A DNA stretch of 64,000 bases from the NCBI RefSeq assembly GCF_001939735.1, contig NZ_MJIL01000092.1, forward strand, positions 132,185 to 196,184. The letters run 5' to 3'. Both the position numbers and the translations under genes were made by a program. Under the pieces are notes generated by a model that searched no databases, was not told the origin of the DNA, and was given only the letters and a program-made list of their open reading frames with translations. Within the stretch, counting starts at the first letter, position 1. Each line of letters begins with the position of its first letter. Source of the stretch: Photobacterium proteolyticum (GTDB lineage Bacteria > Pseudomonadota > Gammaproteobacteria > Enterobacterales > Vibrionaceae). This document shows positions 27,979 through 35,912 of the stretch, piece by piece.

Positions 27979-29523
27979 ATGAAGAAAATAACAATAGCTT
28001 ATATTGTAGTCATCCAAATGCTTTATAGTTTACCCGCATTAGGCCAATTGATACTCCCCGTGAACAAAGCATGCGATGAGCAGTTTATTAATGACATGGT
28101 GTCACTTAAGACAACTAAACCCTCTAATTATTATTACTATCACTACATTGCTAGTGGGGGATGTCAGGGTGTGGAATTAAGTGAAGATCGATTTGATAGG
28201 ATTAATAAGCACTTTGCTAAGTTAGGCAATTTGGATGCGAAATGGGCGTTGGGTGAAGGTTATAAAGAATTGGTTAAAAACGCTCGATTGGGTTCTATTG
28301 CAGCTAAAGGAAAAATTGTACAAGCGAATACAGTGCAAGAAACACCACACTTTAGCCGTGATAAAGACCTTGATGCATTGCAGCTATCTGATGAGATAAA
28401 ACAACGCTATGTCAGTGAGATATTGGAGCTAGCCGAAAAGGGCGATATTCGCGCACTTCGTACTGCTTTGGTGTACTACCTATGGACGCCGCTGTCTCTT
28501 TCTGGTTCGGATACTGATGCCATTAAGGCTACCAATAGACTGAAAAATGCGCAACGTTTGGTTAAGCGTTTTGGTGATCAATACGGATGGCTAAAAATGC
28601 TTTACAAAATCTGGCTTTTAGAAGCGAAAGATGTGGCTTGGTGTACTCAAAGCTTTGAGGGAAAGCAATATACATCAGGTTTCGAAAAAGATCTGGAAAC
28701 ATTTAGTAGGCCATTACTTTGTAGCAGCGTTTTTGACAAAGAATTATATGAGCAGATTCGGCTTATGGATGAAGTCAGTCGGATACGTGACTTTAAGGAG
28801 CAACTAGTTTCGTTAGATGCCAACTTTACCGGCAATATGCAGGCTAGGTTAAAGAAACTGAAGGAATGGGATAAGGCGGCTAATCACATTGCACTGTTGG
28901 CATACTTTAACGTTCCGTTAGCCAAGGAAATGTTGGCGTTTATGCTAACTTCCTTGCCTTATGAGCCAAATCGAAATCTTGCAGGTTTTTACTGGATAGA
29001 TTTGGACCATGAACCTTCCCCTTTAATGCGACTCATCAGTAGTGTGAATGGTAAAAATGGCTATAATATTAATAAAAAAATAACGGAGCAGGTTATACCA
29101 GAGATCTTGGCGAGCGAGAAACATTTTGGAATGAGTTACCTTTATCAAGGGAGGCTCGACGATTACTACAAGTTCACCTTAAAAAATGTGCTCCCTAAAG
29201 GAGATTTGCCAACACTATATAGTTTTTACTTAATGTTTAAATTCGAAGATAATACTCGTGCTTGGGCAATGATTAAAGCTCTGGAACAATACGATACCAA
29301 TATGGCTAATCAGTTAGCTGCAGACTTCACTGCCAGCGGCCTTCACCAACCCGATAGGCTAGCTGTTGAAAAAGTAATGGCTGAAATCAAGCCTTATTTA
29401 CCTGAAAGAAGCAAAGCCCACTACTCTCAGATAGATTGGCGTAGGGATATTAAACCATACTTGTTGTTACAGCTGTCATTGATGATTGAACAAGGAATAA
29501 GTAAAAATCAGAGAATTAAGTAA
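27979..29523 (+). CDS. Exported hypothetical protein with Sel1/TPR-like helical repeats, 514 aa
   Basis: A signal peptide (MKKITIAYIVVIQMLYSLPALG) is followed by a long helical protein. Segments such as NLDAKWALGEGYKELVKNAR, LAEKGDIRALRTALVYYLW and SYLYQGRLDDYYKFTLKN look like degenerate Sel1/TPR alpha-alpha repeats. No catalytic motif is seen. It is AT-richer than its neighbours, stands alone behind a 657-bp AT-rich gap, and has a weak ribosome binding site (AACAAGAAATAG). A periplasmic protein-interaction role is the most that can be inferred. Confidence 0.75.
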   Translation: MKKITIAYIVVIQMLYSLPALGQLILPVNKACDEQFINDMVSLKTTKPSNYYYYHYIASGGCQGVELSEDRFDRINKHFAKLGNLDAKWALGEGYKELVKNARLGSIAAKGKIVQANTVQETPHFSRDKDLDALQLSDEIKQRYVSEILELAEKGDIRALRTALVYYLWTPLSLSGSDTDAIKATNRLKNAQRLVKRFGDQYGWLKMLYKIWLLEAKDVAWCTQSFEGKQYTSGFEKDLETFSRPLLCSSVFDKELYEQIRLMDEVSRIRDFKEQLVSLDANFTGNMQARLKKLKEWDKAANHIALLAYFNVPLAKEMLAFMLTSLPYEPNRNLAGFYWIDLDHEPSPLMRLISSVNGKNGYNINKKITEQVIPEILASEKHFGMSYLYQGRLDDYYKFTLKNVLPKGDLPTLYSFYLMFKFEDNTRAWAMIKALEQYDTNMANQLAADFTASGLHQPDRLAVEKVMAEIKPYLPERSKAHYSQIDWRRDIKPYLLLQLSLMIEQGISKNQRIK

Positions 29524-29584
29524 GGTATCTATCTCTACTCGTTTTGAAAATAAAACGCTAAAGGTGCTTAGTAAACTCTATGGC

Positions 29585-29971
29585 TTATTTGCTAACTTGG
29601 ATGAGTTCAATTTGATAGCCGTCAGGATCGGTGATGAATGCAATGTGGGTCGAACCGCCTTTTACCGGGCCTGGTTCGCGAGTGACGTTGCCACCTTGCG
29701 CTTTGATCTTGTCACAGGCAGCATAAATATCGTCAACTCCCAGAGCCAGATGGCCGAAAGCATTACCCATCTCATACTGATTGGTGTCCCAGTTATAGGT
29801 CAGCTCGATAGTGGTACCTTCTGGCTGATCCTCATACCCCACAAACACTAGCGTATATCGGTATTCAGTGTTTTCTGTTCTGTCTAAAACGCTCATACCT
29901 AGCACCTGGGTATAGAACTCGATAGATTGGTCCAGATCAGTAACGCGAATCATGGTGTGCAAGAATTTCAT
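29585..29971 (-). CDS. gloA: Lactoylglutathione lyase (glyoxalase I)
   Basis: 128 residues. The four metal ligands of Ni-type glyoxalase I are at the same positions as in E. coli: His5 ([10 protein letters not shown]), Glu56 ([10 protein letters not shown]), His74 (AFGHLALGV) and Glu122 (GYQIELIQ). [11 protein letters not shown] is the family hallmark. It isomerises the methylglyoxal-glutathione hemithioacetal to S-lactoylglutathione. The gene is monocistronic on the minus strand, convergent with the preceding exported protein. Confidence 0.97.
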   Translation of the reverse strand: MKFLHTMIRVTDLDQSIEFYTQVLGMSVLDRTENTEYRYTLVFVGYEDQPEGTTIELTYNWDTNQYEMGNAFGHLALGVDDIYAACDKIKAQGGNVTREPGPVKGGSTHIAFITDPDGYQIELIQVSK

Positions 29972-30398
29972 AATTAGCCCTTAATACGCTTTTCCCGGCT
30001 CGCTCATAGGCCTTTTAATCCGGCTGCGTTGTGAAGATGGATGGTGACAAATCTGGCAGTGAAGATAGCGCGATTGGTCACGTTCGTAAAATTATGGTTT
30101 TTTATATTTTTAATAAATTAGCGTTATTATCTTTGCGTGCTGATTTTCGAAGTAAAGCCTTAGTCTGTGTGGGTATTGCTGCGCAAACGGTTAGGCAATC
30201 GATTGATTGTTGATCTGGGTAAACTGTGTGTTTCCAAAAAGCCTATGTTTCGAACTTGTTACAGACTGGTTTAGTCAATAAAATCCGCACTAATAATAAC
30301 GATTTCATTGCTGATGAAGTGCCCCCTCAAGAGGGTAAGTAATGGGATCAATAAAAGTCTTCAGTCAAAACAACCAGTCAGCCAAAAGAAGAAGTACT
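29972..30398. promoter_or_regulatory. Divergent promoter region, gloA and the oxygenase gene
   Basis: 427 bp between divergently transcribed genes. A 60-codon plus-strand frame (30031-30213) lacks a ribosome binding site and is not accepted. Near the right end, CCCTC (30324-30328) and GAGGG (30331-30335) form a tight palindrome immediately before an upstream in-frame ATG at 30342. If that ATG is used, the hairpin would cover its ribosome binding site. Confidence 0.4.
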
Positions 30399-31238
30399 AT
30401 GAAATTGGAAGCAGTCGATTATACCGCCGCGAACGCCGAAGAGCTATTTGTCGAGTCATTACGCAATACCGGTTTTGGGGTCCTGAAAAATCACCCGATC
30501 CAGCAAAAACTAGTCAGTTCAATTTATGAAAATTGGAATGAGTTCTTCAACAGTGAAGATAAAAATGATTTCCGGTTTAATGTTGAAACTCAAGATGGTT
30601 TTTTCCCATCAGAAGTGTCTGAAATTGCGAAGGGTCATACCAAAAAAGACATTAAAGAGTACTTCCACTATTACCCTTGGGGTCAATGTCCTGAGGCGCT
30701 GAAAGCTGAGCTTCAGAACTATTATGACGAAGCAAACAAACTAGCCGCTGAGTTGCTATCATGGGTAGAGAAGCACTCGCCTGATGATGTTTCTAAACTG
30801 TATTCTCAGCCTCTTTCAAGCATGATTGACGGTAGTTCCCAGACCTTGCTACGAGTTCTGCATTACCCGCCGCTGAAAGGTGACGAAGAGCTGGGCGCTA
30901 TCCGTGCCGGTGCCCATGAAGATATTAATCTGCTTACCGTATTACCTGCTGCCAATGAACCTGGTCTGCAGGTTAAGAGCAAAGAAGGGGAGTGGCTGGA
31001 TGTACCGTGTGATTTCGGTAATCTGATCATCAATATCGGCGACATGCTACAGGAAGCGTCTGGCGGTTATTTCCCGTCTACAACTCACCGTGTTGTCAAC
31101 CCGGAAGGGACGGACAAGTCAAAGGCCCGTATATCGCTTCCTTTGTTTTTGCATCCAAAACCAGAGGTTGTACTGTCTGAACGTCATACAGCAAATAGCT
31201 ACCTCATGGAGCGCCTGAAAGAACTGGGTGTGATTTAA
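30399..31238 (+). CDS. 2-oxoglutarate/Fe(II)-dependent oxygenase (isopenicillin-N-synthase family)
   Basis: 280 residues from the ATG at 30399; an alternative ATG at 30342 would add 19 residues that look unlike the family (GSIKVFSQNNQSAKRRST). The jelly-roll core has the iron ligands in GAHEDINLLTVLP (HxD) and PSTTHRVVNP (distal His), and the 2-oxoglutarate-binding Arg-x-Ser in ARISLPLFLHP. The N-terminal TGFGVLKNHPI is typical of the DIOX_N region. It should hydroxylate or desaturate a small molecule; the substrate is unknown. A terminator follows. Confidence 0.9.
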   Translation: MKLEAVDYTAANAEELFVESLRNTGFGVLKNHPIQQKLVSSIYENWNEFFNSEDKNDFRFNVETQDGFFPSEVSEIAKGHTKKDIKEYFHYYPWGQCPEALKAELQNYYDEANKLAAELLSWVEKHSPDDVSKLYSQPLSSMIDGSSQTLLRVLHYPPLKGDEELGAIRAGAHEDINLLTVLPAANEPGLQVKSKEGEWLDVPCDFGNLIINIGDMLQEASGGYFPSTTHRVVNPEGTDKSKARISLPLFLHPKPEVVLSERHTANSYLMERLKELGVI

Positions 31239-31265
31239 ACCCTAAGTCCAATATTTTATATAGCC

Positions 31266-31291
31266 AACGCCAGTCTTTCATGACTGGCGTT
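31266..31291 (+). terminator. Rho-independent terminator after the oxygenase gene
   Basis: AACGCCAGTC (31266-31275) pairs with GACTGGCGTT (31282-31291), followed by TTTGTTTG. It lies 28 bp after the stop at 31238. Confidence 0.9.
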
Positions 31292-31315
31292 TTTGTTTGT
31301 ACTTCCGATTTTCTG

Positions 31316-31339
31316 TATACCCAAGCTAGCTTGGGTATA
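31316..31339. repeat. Perfect 24-bp palindrome: two fused ends of the foldback element
   Basis: The sequence is TATACCCAAGCT joined directly to its own reverse complement. Each half is the outer 12 bp of the terminal repeat of the 268-bp element at 13613. This looks like an extreme internal-deletion derivative of that element. It lies in the 326-bp gap between the oxygenase gene and the small membrane protein cluster; the rest of the gap is the promoter region of that cluster. Confidence 0.8.
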
Positions 31340-31357
31340 AACAGGAACTGTTAGTTT

Positions 31358-31378
31358 ATTTCATCCCTATTTCTTACT
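31358..31378 (+). promoter_or_regulatory. Duplicated promoter-proximal block, copy 1
   Basis: The 21-bp block starting ATTTCATCCCTATTTCTTAC is repeated with one mismatch at 32113-32133. Copy 1 lies 187 bp before the first small membrane protein gene and copy 2 lies 64 bp before the third. This indicates that a gene with its upstream region was duplicated. The block could be a binding site for the adjacent response regulator; that is inference. Confidence 0.5.
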
Positions 31379-31564
31379 TATTTTTCTCATAAAATAAACC
31401 TCGTCAATAGATTGTGATTTGCGTTCGATTGAAATGCGTAACGAAGTCGTTTTTTGCTGTCTGTCCGTGATATCCGGTGAGATACGAATTGTTGTGAACC
31501 CGTTTTAAAGTTTTTCTACGTAACTCTGTGTTAGGCAGGTCGTCCCTGTCATTAAGGAAATACA

Positions 31565-31786
31565 ATGGCGAAATACATTGCACTAGCTATATCCTTTTTC
31601 AGCATTTACTTGGCTACGCGGTTAGCTGATTATTGGATGATTAGCTTTGCTGTGATTGGGTATTTTATCGTGGTTTTTGCTTTTATCCTGGATGCAAGCT
31701 CCAAGAGAAAACCTACGAAAAAACCGGTTTATATGACGCTCTATGATGACGATCTGTTAGCTCAGCATCCTCACAACGCAGACTAG
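31565..31786 (+). CDS. Small membrane protein A of a tandem family, 73 aa
   Basis: It starts MAKYIALAISFFSIYLATRL, with two hydrophobic segments (about 4-20 and 24-43) and an acidic-polar tail (KPVYMTLYDDDLLAQH). AAGGAA lies 7 nt before the ATG. It is about half identical to the 71-aa protein at 32197 (shared KYIALA, FSIYLA, RL-D, GY, DAS-K and KPV), so the two are paralogues. No named family is recognised. Position directly upstream of a two-component system suggests a stress- or envelope-related role. Confidence 0.75.
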   Translation: MAKYIALAISFFSIYLATRLADYWMISFAVIGYFIVVFAFILDASSKRKPTKKPVYMTLYDDDLLAQHPHNAD

Positions 31787-31834
31787 ATTGCAAACCAAAG
31801 TCATATTTAAAATTAATCGGGTATTAAGGAAGAA

Positions 31835-32017
31835 ATGATGCCTAAGTATATTTCGTTGTTACTATCATTTATTTGCCTGTTATCTTCTTTGTATTTGAAA
31901 GAAATCATGCTGACAGCGATTTTCGTTACAAGCTTTTTTGCAATTCTATATGGCGTAATCAGAGATGAAATACAAACAAAGAAGAGAGCGAAAGCGTCAG
32001 TGTTTATTTATTATTAG
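31835..32017 (+). CDS. Small membrane protein B of a tandem family, 60 aa
   Basis: It starts MMPKYISLLLSFICLLSSLY, has two hydrophobic segments separated by a short KE-containing turn, and ends with a basic tail (RDEIQTKKRAKASVF). It has the same architecture as its neighbours at 31565 and 32197 but is more diverged. AAGGAAGAAATG provides the ribosome binding site; the same string with a small insertion precedes the kinase frame at 32450. It lies 48 bp after the first small gene, so the two are probably co-transcribed. Confidence 0.7.
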   Translation: MMPKYISLLLSFICLLSSLYLKEIMLTAIFVTSFFAILYGVIRDEIQTKKRAKASVFIYY

Positions 32018-32112
32018 TATGCTAATAACTTTCATGTAAAAATCCCCCTATATTTCAGGCGCTGGTCGCTTTTGGCTGGTGCCTGGAATATTCCCTTCCA
32101 TATTGTTTGCAC

Positions 32113-32133
32113 ATTTCATCCCTAATTCTTACT
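32113..32133 (+). promoter_or_regulatory. Duplicated promoter-proximal block, copy 2
   Basis: ATTTCATCCCTAATTCTTAC plus one base, 20 of 21 positions identical to 31358-31378. It lies 64 bp before the third small membrane protein gene, which is preceded by a 179-bp gap and therefore probably has its own promoter. Confidence 0.5.
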
Positions 32134-32196
32134 AACTTCCTCTTTATTATGAACTCAAGTCGACAGCATAGGCGTTGTGATGATTGAGAGGACCCA

Positions 32197-32412
32197 ATGA
32201 CTAAATATATCGCATTGGCTATGGCATTGTTTAGTATCTATCTCGCTGTACGCTTAGAGGATTTTGGGATGGTTAGCTTGTCATTATTGGGCTATTTGGT
32301 GGTTATCGTCACATTCATTATCGATGCGTCAGCCAAGAAACTGTCTAAGCCGGTTTCACTAGATGCTGCATTTACAGATGACTTGATATCTTCATCATTT
32401 CGCAGGCACTAA
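32197..32412 (+). CDS. Small membrane protein C of a tandem family, 71 aa
   Basis: It starts MTKYIALAMALFSIYLAVRL and has two hydrophobic segments, then DASAKKLSKPVSLDAAFTDD. It is a clear paralogue of the 73-aa protein at 31565. GAGAGGACC precedes the ATG. It is 37 bp upstream of the histidine kinase frame, so it is probably transcribed with the kinase and regulator genes. Confidence 0.75.
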   Translation: MTKYIALAMALFSIYLAVRLEDFGMVSLSLLGYLVVIVTFIIDASAKKLSKPVSLDAAFTDDLISSSFRRH

Positions 32413-32449
32413 CGACTGAATACTCTGTGGTCAGCTAAGGAAGAAATCC

Positions 32450-34087
32450 ATGGCGCCGAAGTGTTTTGCATTGCTTCTATCTCTTACGAAAAGTGTATCT
32501 CGTAATCGCTTGGTATATCTGTTTTTTCAAGCAGAAGGTATTCTAGTAAATAGACTGAACCTCAATAGAATGAATTCAATGTTACTTAAATTGTCTGGTA
32601 TACAAAGGCATATACGATTCAAGGCGATTGCCATGATAGTGGCGACGACCTTGATTGGATCGGTCACACTGGTTGTTTTGACAAAAGCTTCAATGGACAA
32701 GGGCTTTCTTCGTTATGTAAATAGTGCAGAGCAGGCCAGGGTAGAGCAACTTACGACATTGTTAGAACAACAGTTGACGGGGTTTCTGGATAGCCGGGCA
32801 AGTCCTCATTACTGGTGGCCAACGCTAGTCAATTCGACAAGATCGCAAGAGTCTGAGCAATGGCGACGCCCGCCACCGCCTTCTCGTAATCAACAATGGG
32901 ATTCTAGGCCGCCTAAGTTTGATGGAGCTTCTGATCATAGTCTTCCTCCGCCAAGGCCCGCAGGGTGGGCTCGTGGTAGCATTTCAATGGAATTTGAACA
33001 GCGCGTTATGTTATTGGATGCCAATAAGCATAGAATTATTGGTCCCCCCAATCACTCTGATGAGGTTTTGTATCCAATTTACAGTCAAGGTGAACTGATT
33101 GCCTATCTGGGGCACATTCCGCAGAAAAGCTTGGTTGAGGCAACAGAAGTTCAGTTTGTCGAAGAGTTTAATTTCAGCCTGCTTTGGATATGGCTAGTCT
33201 CTTGTGCTGTCACGTTGGCCGTCGCCTATCCATGGGCCAATTCCCTGATAAAAACTATCGAGGTCTTTAACAAGGGGGTTCGACAGCTTGCTCAGGGGAC
33301 ATACGGCTCTCGGGTAGCCATAGATCGAAAGGATGAACTAGGGCAACTTGCAACAGACATTAATCACCTGGCAACTGTGCTGGAGCGGAATGAACAAGCT
33401 CGTCAACAGTGGATAGCCGATATTTCGCATGAGCTTAGAAATCCAATTGCGATTATGCAGGCAGAAGTTGAGGCTGTACAGGATGGTGTCAGGGAGAATA
33501 ACGATTCGACAATTAAGTCACTGCATTATAACGTGACGCACTTGTCTCACCTGGTCAATGACCTCTATGAGCTGTCGATGAGTGATATCGGTGCATTGAG
33601 TTATACAAAGTTTGAAGCCTCTCCTGTCGCCTTGCTGGAGCAGTGTGTTGATCTTTATCGGGATGCGTTTGACGAAAAGAGACTGAGCTTGTTACTGATT
33701 TTCCGTGGTGACCCTGATGTGATGAAAAACATGTCGTTGCAGATGGATCAGAACAGAATTCAACAGCTTTTCTCTAATTTATTGAAGAACTCATTAAAGT
33801 ACACAGATGCCGGTGGTGGGCTTGAAGTTGTATGTAGTAATACGGAAGATAAACAGCTGGTTATCGAGTTTAATGATTCATCTCCTGGCTTGACTGATAA
33901 CGATCTGGGGCAGGTTTTTGAACGGCTATACCGTGTAGACCCGTCTCGTCATCGCCATACAGCTGGTGGGGCGGGGTTGGGGTTGTCTATTTGCAAGAGC
34001 ATAGCCGAAGCACACGGAATGACACTAACAGCTGGGCATTCCTCTCTGGGCGGGGTGAGTATGAAGGTGGTTATCACGTGGGAGTAA
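32450..34087 (+). CDS. Sensor histidine kinase (BaeS-like)
   Basis: 545 residues from the ATG at 32450, which has a good AAGGAAGAAAT ribosome binding site. TM1 is at about 58-80, a periplasmic domain of about 155 residues contains a Pro/Arg-rich stretch (WRRPPPPSRNQQW, LPPPRPAGW), and TM2 is at about 243-262. A HAMP domain follows, then the H-box WIADISHELRNP with His327, the N-box NLLKNSLKYTD and the G-box AGGAGLGLSICKS. The first 40 residues look like the beginning of a fourth small-membrane-protein copy, so a start at Met41 (32570) or Met44 is possible. It pairs with the response regulator just downstream; envelope stress is the likely signal class by analogy with BaeS. Confidence 0.9.
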   Translation: MAPKCFALLLSLTKSVSRNRLVYLFFQAEGILVNRLNLNRMNSMLLKLSGIQRHIRFKAIAMIVATTLIGSVTLVVLTKASMDKGFLRYVNSAEQARVEQLTTLLEQQLTGFLDSRASPHYWWPTLVNSTRSQESEQWRRPPPPSRNQQWDSRPPKFDGASDHSLPPPRPAGWARGSISMEFEQRVMLLDANKHRIIGPPNHSDEVLYPIYSQGELIAYLGHIPQKSLVEATEVQFVEEFNFSLLWIWLVSCAVTLAVAYPWANSLIKTIEVFNKGVRQLAQGTYGSRVAIDRKDELGQLATDINHLATVLERNEQARQQWIADISHELRNPIAIMQAEVEAVQDGVRENNDSTIKSLHYNVTHLSHLVNDLYELSMSDIGALSYTKFEASPVALLEQCVDLYRDAFDEKRLSLLLIFRGDPDVMKNMSLQMDQNRIQQLFSNLLKNSLKYTDAGGGLEVVCSNTEDKQLVIEFNDSSPGLTDNDLGQVFERLYRVDPSRHRHTAGGAGLGLSICKSIAEAHGMTLTAGHSSLGGVSMKVVITWE

Positions 34088-34094
34088 GAGTGTG

Positions 34095-34787
34095 ATGGAA
34101 CATATTTTAGTGGTTGAAGATGAAGTTCAACTGGCGACACTGACGGAAGACTATCTTAAGGCGTCGGGCTACCGGACGGATGCGCTGTATGAAGGAATAC
34201 AGGTGATTGAGTGGGTGAAAGCCAATGACCCGGCTTTGATTCTGCTCGACTGTATGTTGCCGGGTAAAGACGGCGTTTCGCTGTGTCGGGAGATCAGAAC
34301 ATTTTCGAATGTGCCGATAATAATGGTAACGGCGAAAATTGATGAGGTCGATCGGTTAGTTGGGCTTGAAATTGGCGCTGATGATTACATTTGCAAACCC
34401 TGTAGCTTGCGGGAGGTGGTCGCCAGGGTGAAGGCGGTACTGAGGCGTCATGCTGTTATTCCGGAAAACTTCATTCAGGATCCTGTCTCTGAGGAACAGG
34501 AAGAGGTCTTGCATCTGGACAAAGCACGCTTCAAGGCGACGTTAAAAGGCTCTGATCTGGATTTAACGGCCGTAGAATTTGCCATGCTGGATATACTGGC
34601 AGCCTCACCGGGGCGGGTGTATTCCAGGGCGCAGCTGATGGAAGCGATATACCGGGACAACAGAATTGTCAGTGAGCGGACGATCGATAGCCATATCAAG
34701 AAATTGAGAAAGAAGTTCACCGAAGTTCAACCCGATTACGAGTTAATTCACTCAGTATATGGCGCGGGTTATAAGCTCGAATACTAG
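34095..34787 (+). CDS. Response regulator (BaeR-like, OmpR family)
   Basis: 231 residues from ATG 34095 (a GTG just before it is also in frame). The receiver domain has the acidic pair VVEDE, phosphoacceptor Asp52 in LLDCMLPGKDG, VTAKIDEVDRLVGLEIGADDYICKPC with the switch Thr and conserved Lys. The C-terminal winged helix (about 130-231) carries RTIDSHIKKLRKKF and SVYGAGYKLEY. Receiver wording (LEIGADDYICKP, SLREVVARVKAVLRR) is closest to BaeR. The gene begins 7 bp after the kinase stop. Confidence 0.94.
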   Translation: MEHILVVEDEVQLATLTEDYLKASGYRTDALYEGIQVIEWVKANDPALILLDCMLPGKDGVSLCREIRTFSNVPIIMVTAKIDEVDRLVGLEIGADDYICKPCSLREVVARVKAVLRRHAVIPENFIQDPVSEEQEEVLHLDKARFKATLKGSDLDLTAVEFAMLDILAASPGRVYSRAQLMEAIYRDNRIVSERTIDSHIKKLRKKFTEVQPDYELIHSVYGAGYKLEY

Positions 34788-34832
34788 ATGGTAGATCTAG
34801 GTGATAGCTGGTTGATATACTGCGCGAGTAAA

Positions 34833-34858
34833 AAAGGCAGCATCAGAGAGCTGCCTTT
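34833..34858. terminator. Bidirectional terminator between response regulator and EamA gene
   Basis: AAAGGCAGC (34833-34841) pairs with GCTGCCTTT (34850-34858), loop ATCAGAGA. A-run on one side and T-run on the other give U-tails for both convergent transcripts (stops at 34787 plus and 34870 minus). Confidence 0.85.
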
Positions 34859-34869
34859 AATGTTATTGC

Positions 34870-35766
34870 CTAGCGGTGCCAGGGGGCTTTGAGCCGTTGA
34901 CCGAACACATTGACAAGTGCGCCTGCCACAATCAGCATTCCGCCGAAATATGTCCAAACCGACGGCACTTCATGGAAGATCACCACACCAAGTATTGCCG
35001 AGAAAACAATCTGAACGTACGAGTATGCAGATGCCTTCCCTGCGGCCTGTGTCTGCATTGCCTTAGTCAGGCCTAGTTGCCCAACCTGGGTGAAGATCCC
35101 GACCAGAACAAGCAGGCCGGTTAAGTACCAGTCGGGTACCACAAAGCTATCGCCGATCAACAGCAGTGACATCGGCAGGGCGACAAGCGGGAAGTAGAAG
35201 ATAATCACGGAGCTATCTTCTGTCTGGCTTAATTTACGGACAATGACGTACGCCACTGAGCTACCGAAAGCCCCCAGAATCGCCACCATGACGCTGAACA
35301 TCGGCAGCTCAGAGGTGGCTCCCTCGACGGCTGCCGGGTTGACCATCACGAACAAGCCTAAAAGACACATGGCAATGCAGATAACTGTCGAGAAATGGAC
35401 TTTTTCCTTGAGGAAAAGTACGGCCAGCAAGGCCGTAAAGACGGGGTGCACATACTGGAGAATTGTCGCTTCAGCCAGTGGGAGCGTGGTTACCGCATAA
35501 TAGACACACATTAGCGCAAGGGTGCCAACGGCCCCTCGGGTAAACAGCAAGACTTTATTGTGTCCCCAAACCGAAATTCCTTTTCGTTTTACGTCCAGAT
35601 AACTGATGATTAGAGATACCAAGGCCCTTGCCGCGACAATTTCAAAGACAGGGATACCATAGTTGCTGACGTATTTTACGCAAGCAGACATAAGCGCAAA
35701 GCCAAGTGCTGAGAGCATCATATAGCGAACGCCGAGAGGGATATAAGAGCCGAACGAGTTAGACAT
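34870..35766 (-). CDS. EamA/DMT family transporter
   Basis: 298 residues from the ATG at 35764-35766 (MSNSFGSYIPLGVRYMMLSA). An in-frame GTG at 35805 would add 13 residues and is less likely. Ten membrane helices form two EamA halves, with ALSFAL-like first helix (MLSALGFALMSACVKYV), TLPLAEATILQYVHPVFTALLAVLFLKEKV near the end of the first half and SYVQIVFSAILGVVIFHEVP in the second. It is a metabolite or drug exporter of the RhaT/YdcZ superfamily with unknown substrate. Monocistronic. Confidence 0.9.
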   Translation of the reverse strand: MSNSFGSYIPLGVRYMMLSALGFALMSACVKYVSNYGIPVFEIVAARALVSLIISYLDVKRKGISVWGHNKVLLFTRGAVGTLALMCVYYAVTTLPLAEATILQYVHPVFTALLAVLFLKEKVHFSTVICIAMCLLGLFVMVNPAAVEGATSELPMFSVMVAILGAFGSSVAYVIVRKLSQTEDSSVIIFYFPLVALPMSLLLIGDSFVVPDWYLTGLLVLVGIFTQVGQLGLTKAMQTQAAGKASAYSYVQIVFSAILGVVIFHEVPSVWTYFGGMLIVAGALVNVFGQRLKAPWHR

Positions 35767-35848
35767 AACGAAGGTAATTAGTTGAAGTTGGTCGCACTTT
35801 ACCACAGAGCGCGTTTAAAACATAAATCGTAGCGAGATGAAAAAAGAA

Positions 35849-35870
35849 AGGGCGGTATTGCTACCGCCCT
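35849..35870 (-). terminator. Terminator downstream of the exported amidohydrolase gene
   Basis: AGGGCGGTA (35849-35857) pairs with TACCGCCCT (35862-35870), a 9-bp stem with a 4-nt loop. On the minus strand the stem is followed by TTCTTTTTTC. It lies 43 bp past the stop at 35913. Confidence 0.88.
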
Positions 35871-35912
35871 GATTAGATTTAACTATTGCTAGTTGTTCAG
35901 CAAGCAATACAG

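Noticed and set aside
30031-30213. 60-codon plus-strand frame in the gloA/oxygenase gap
   Set aside because: No ribosome binding site, no similarity recognised, and it covers the gloA promoter region.
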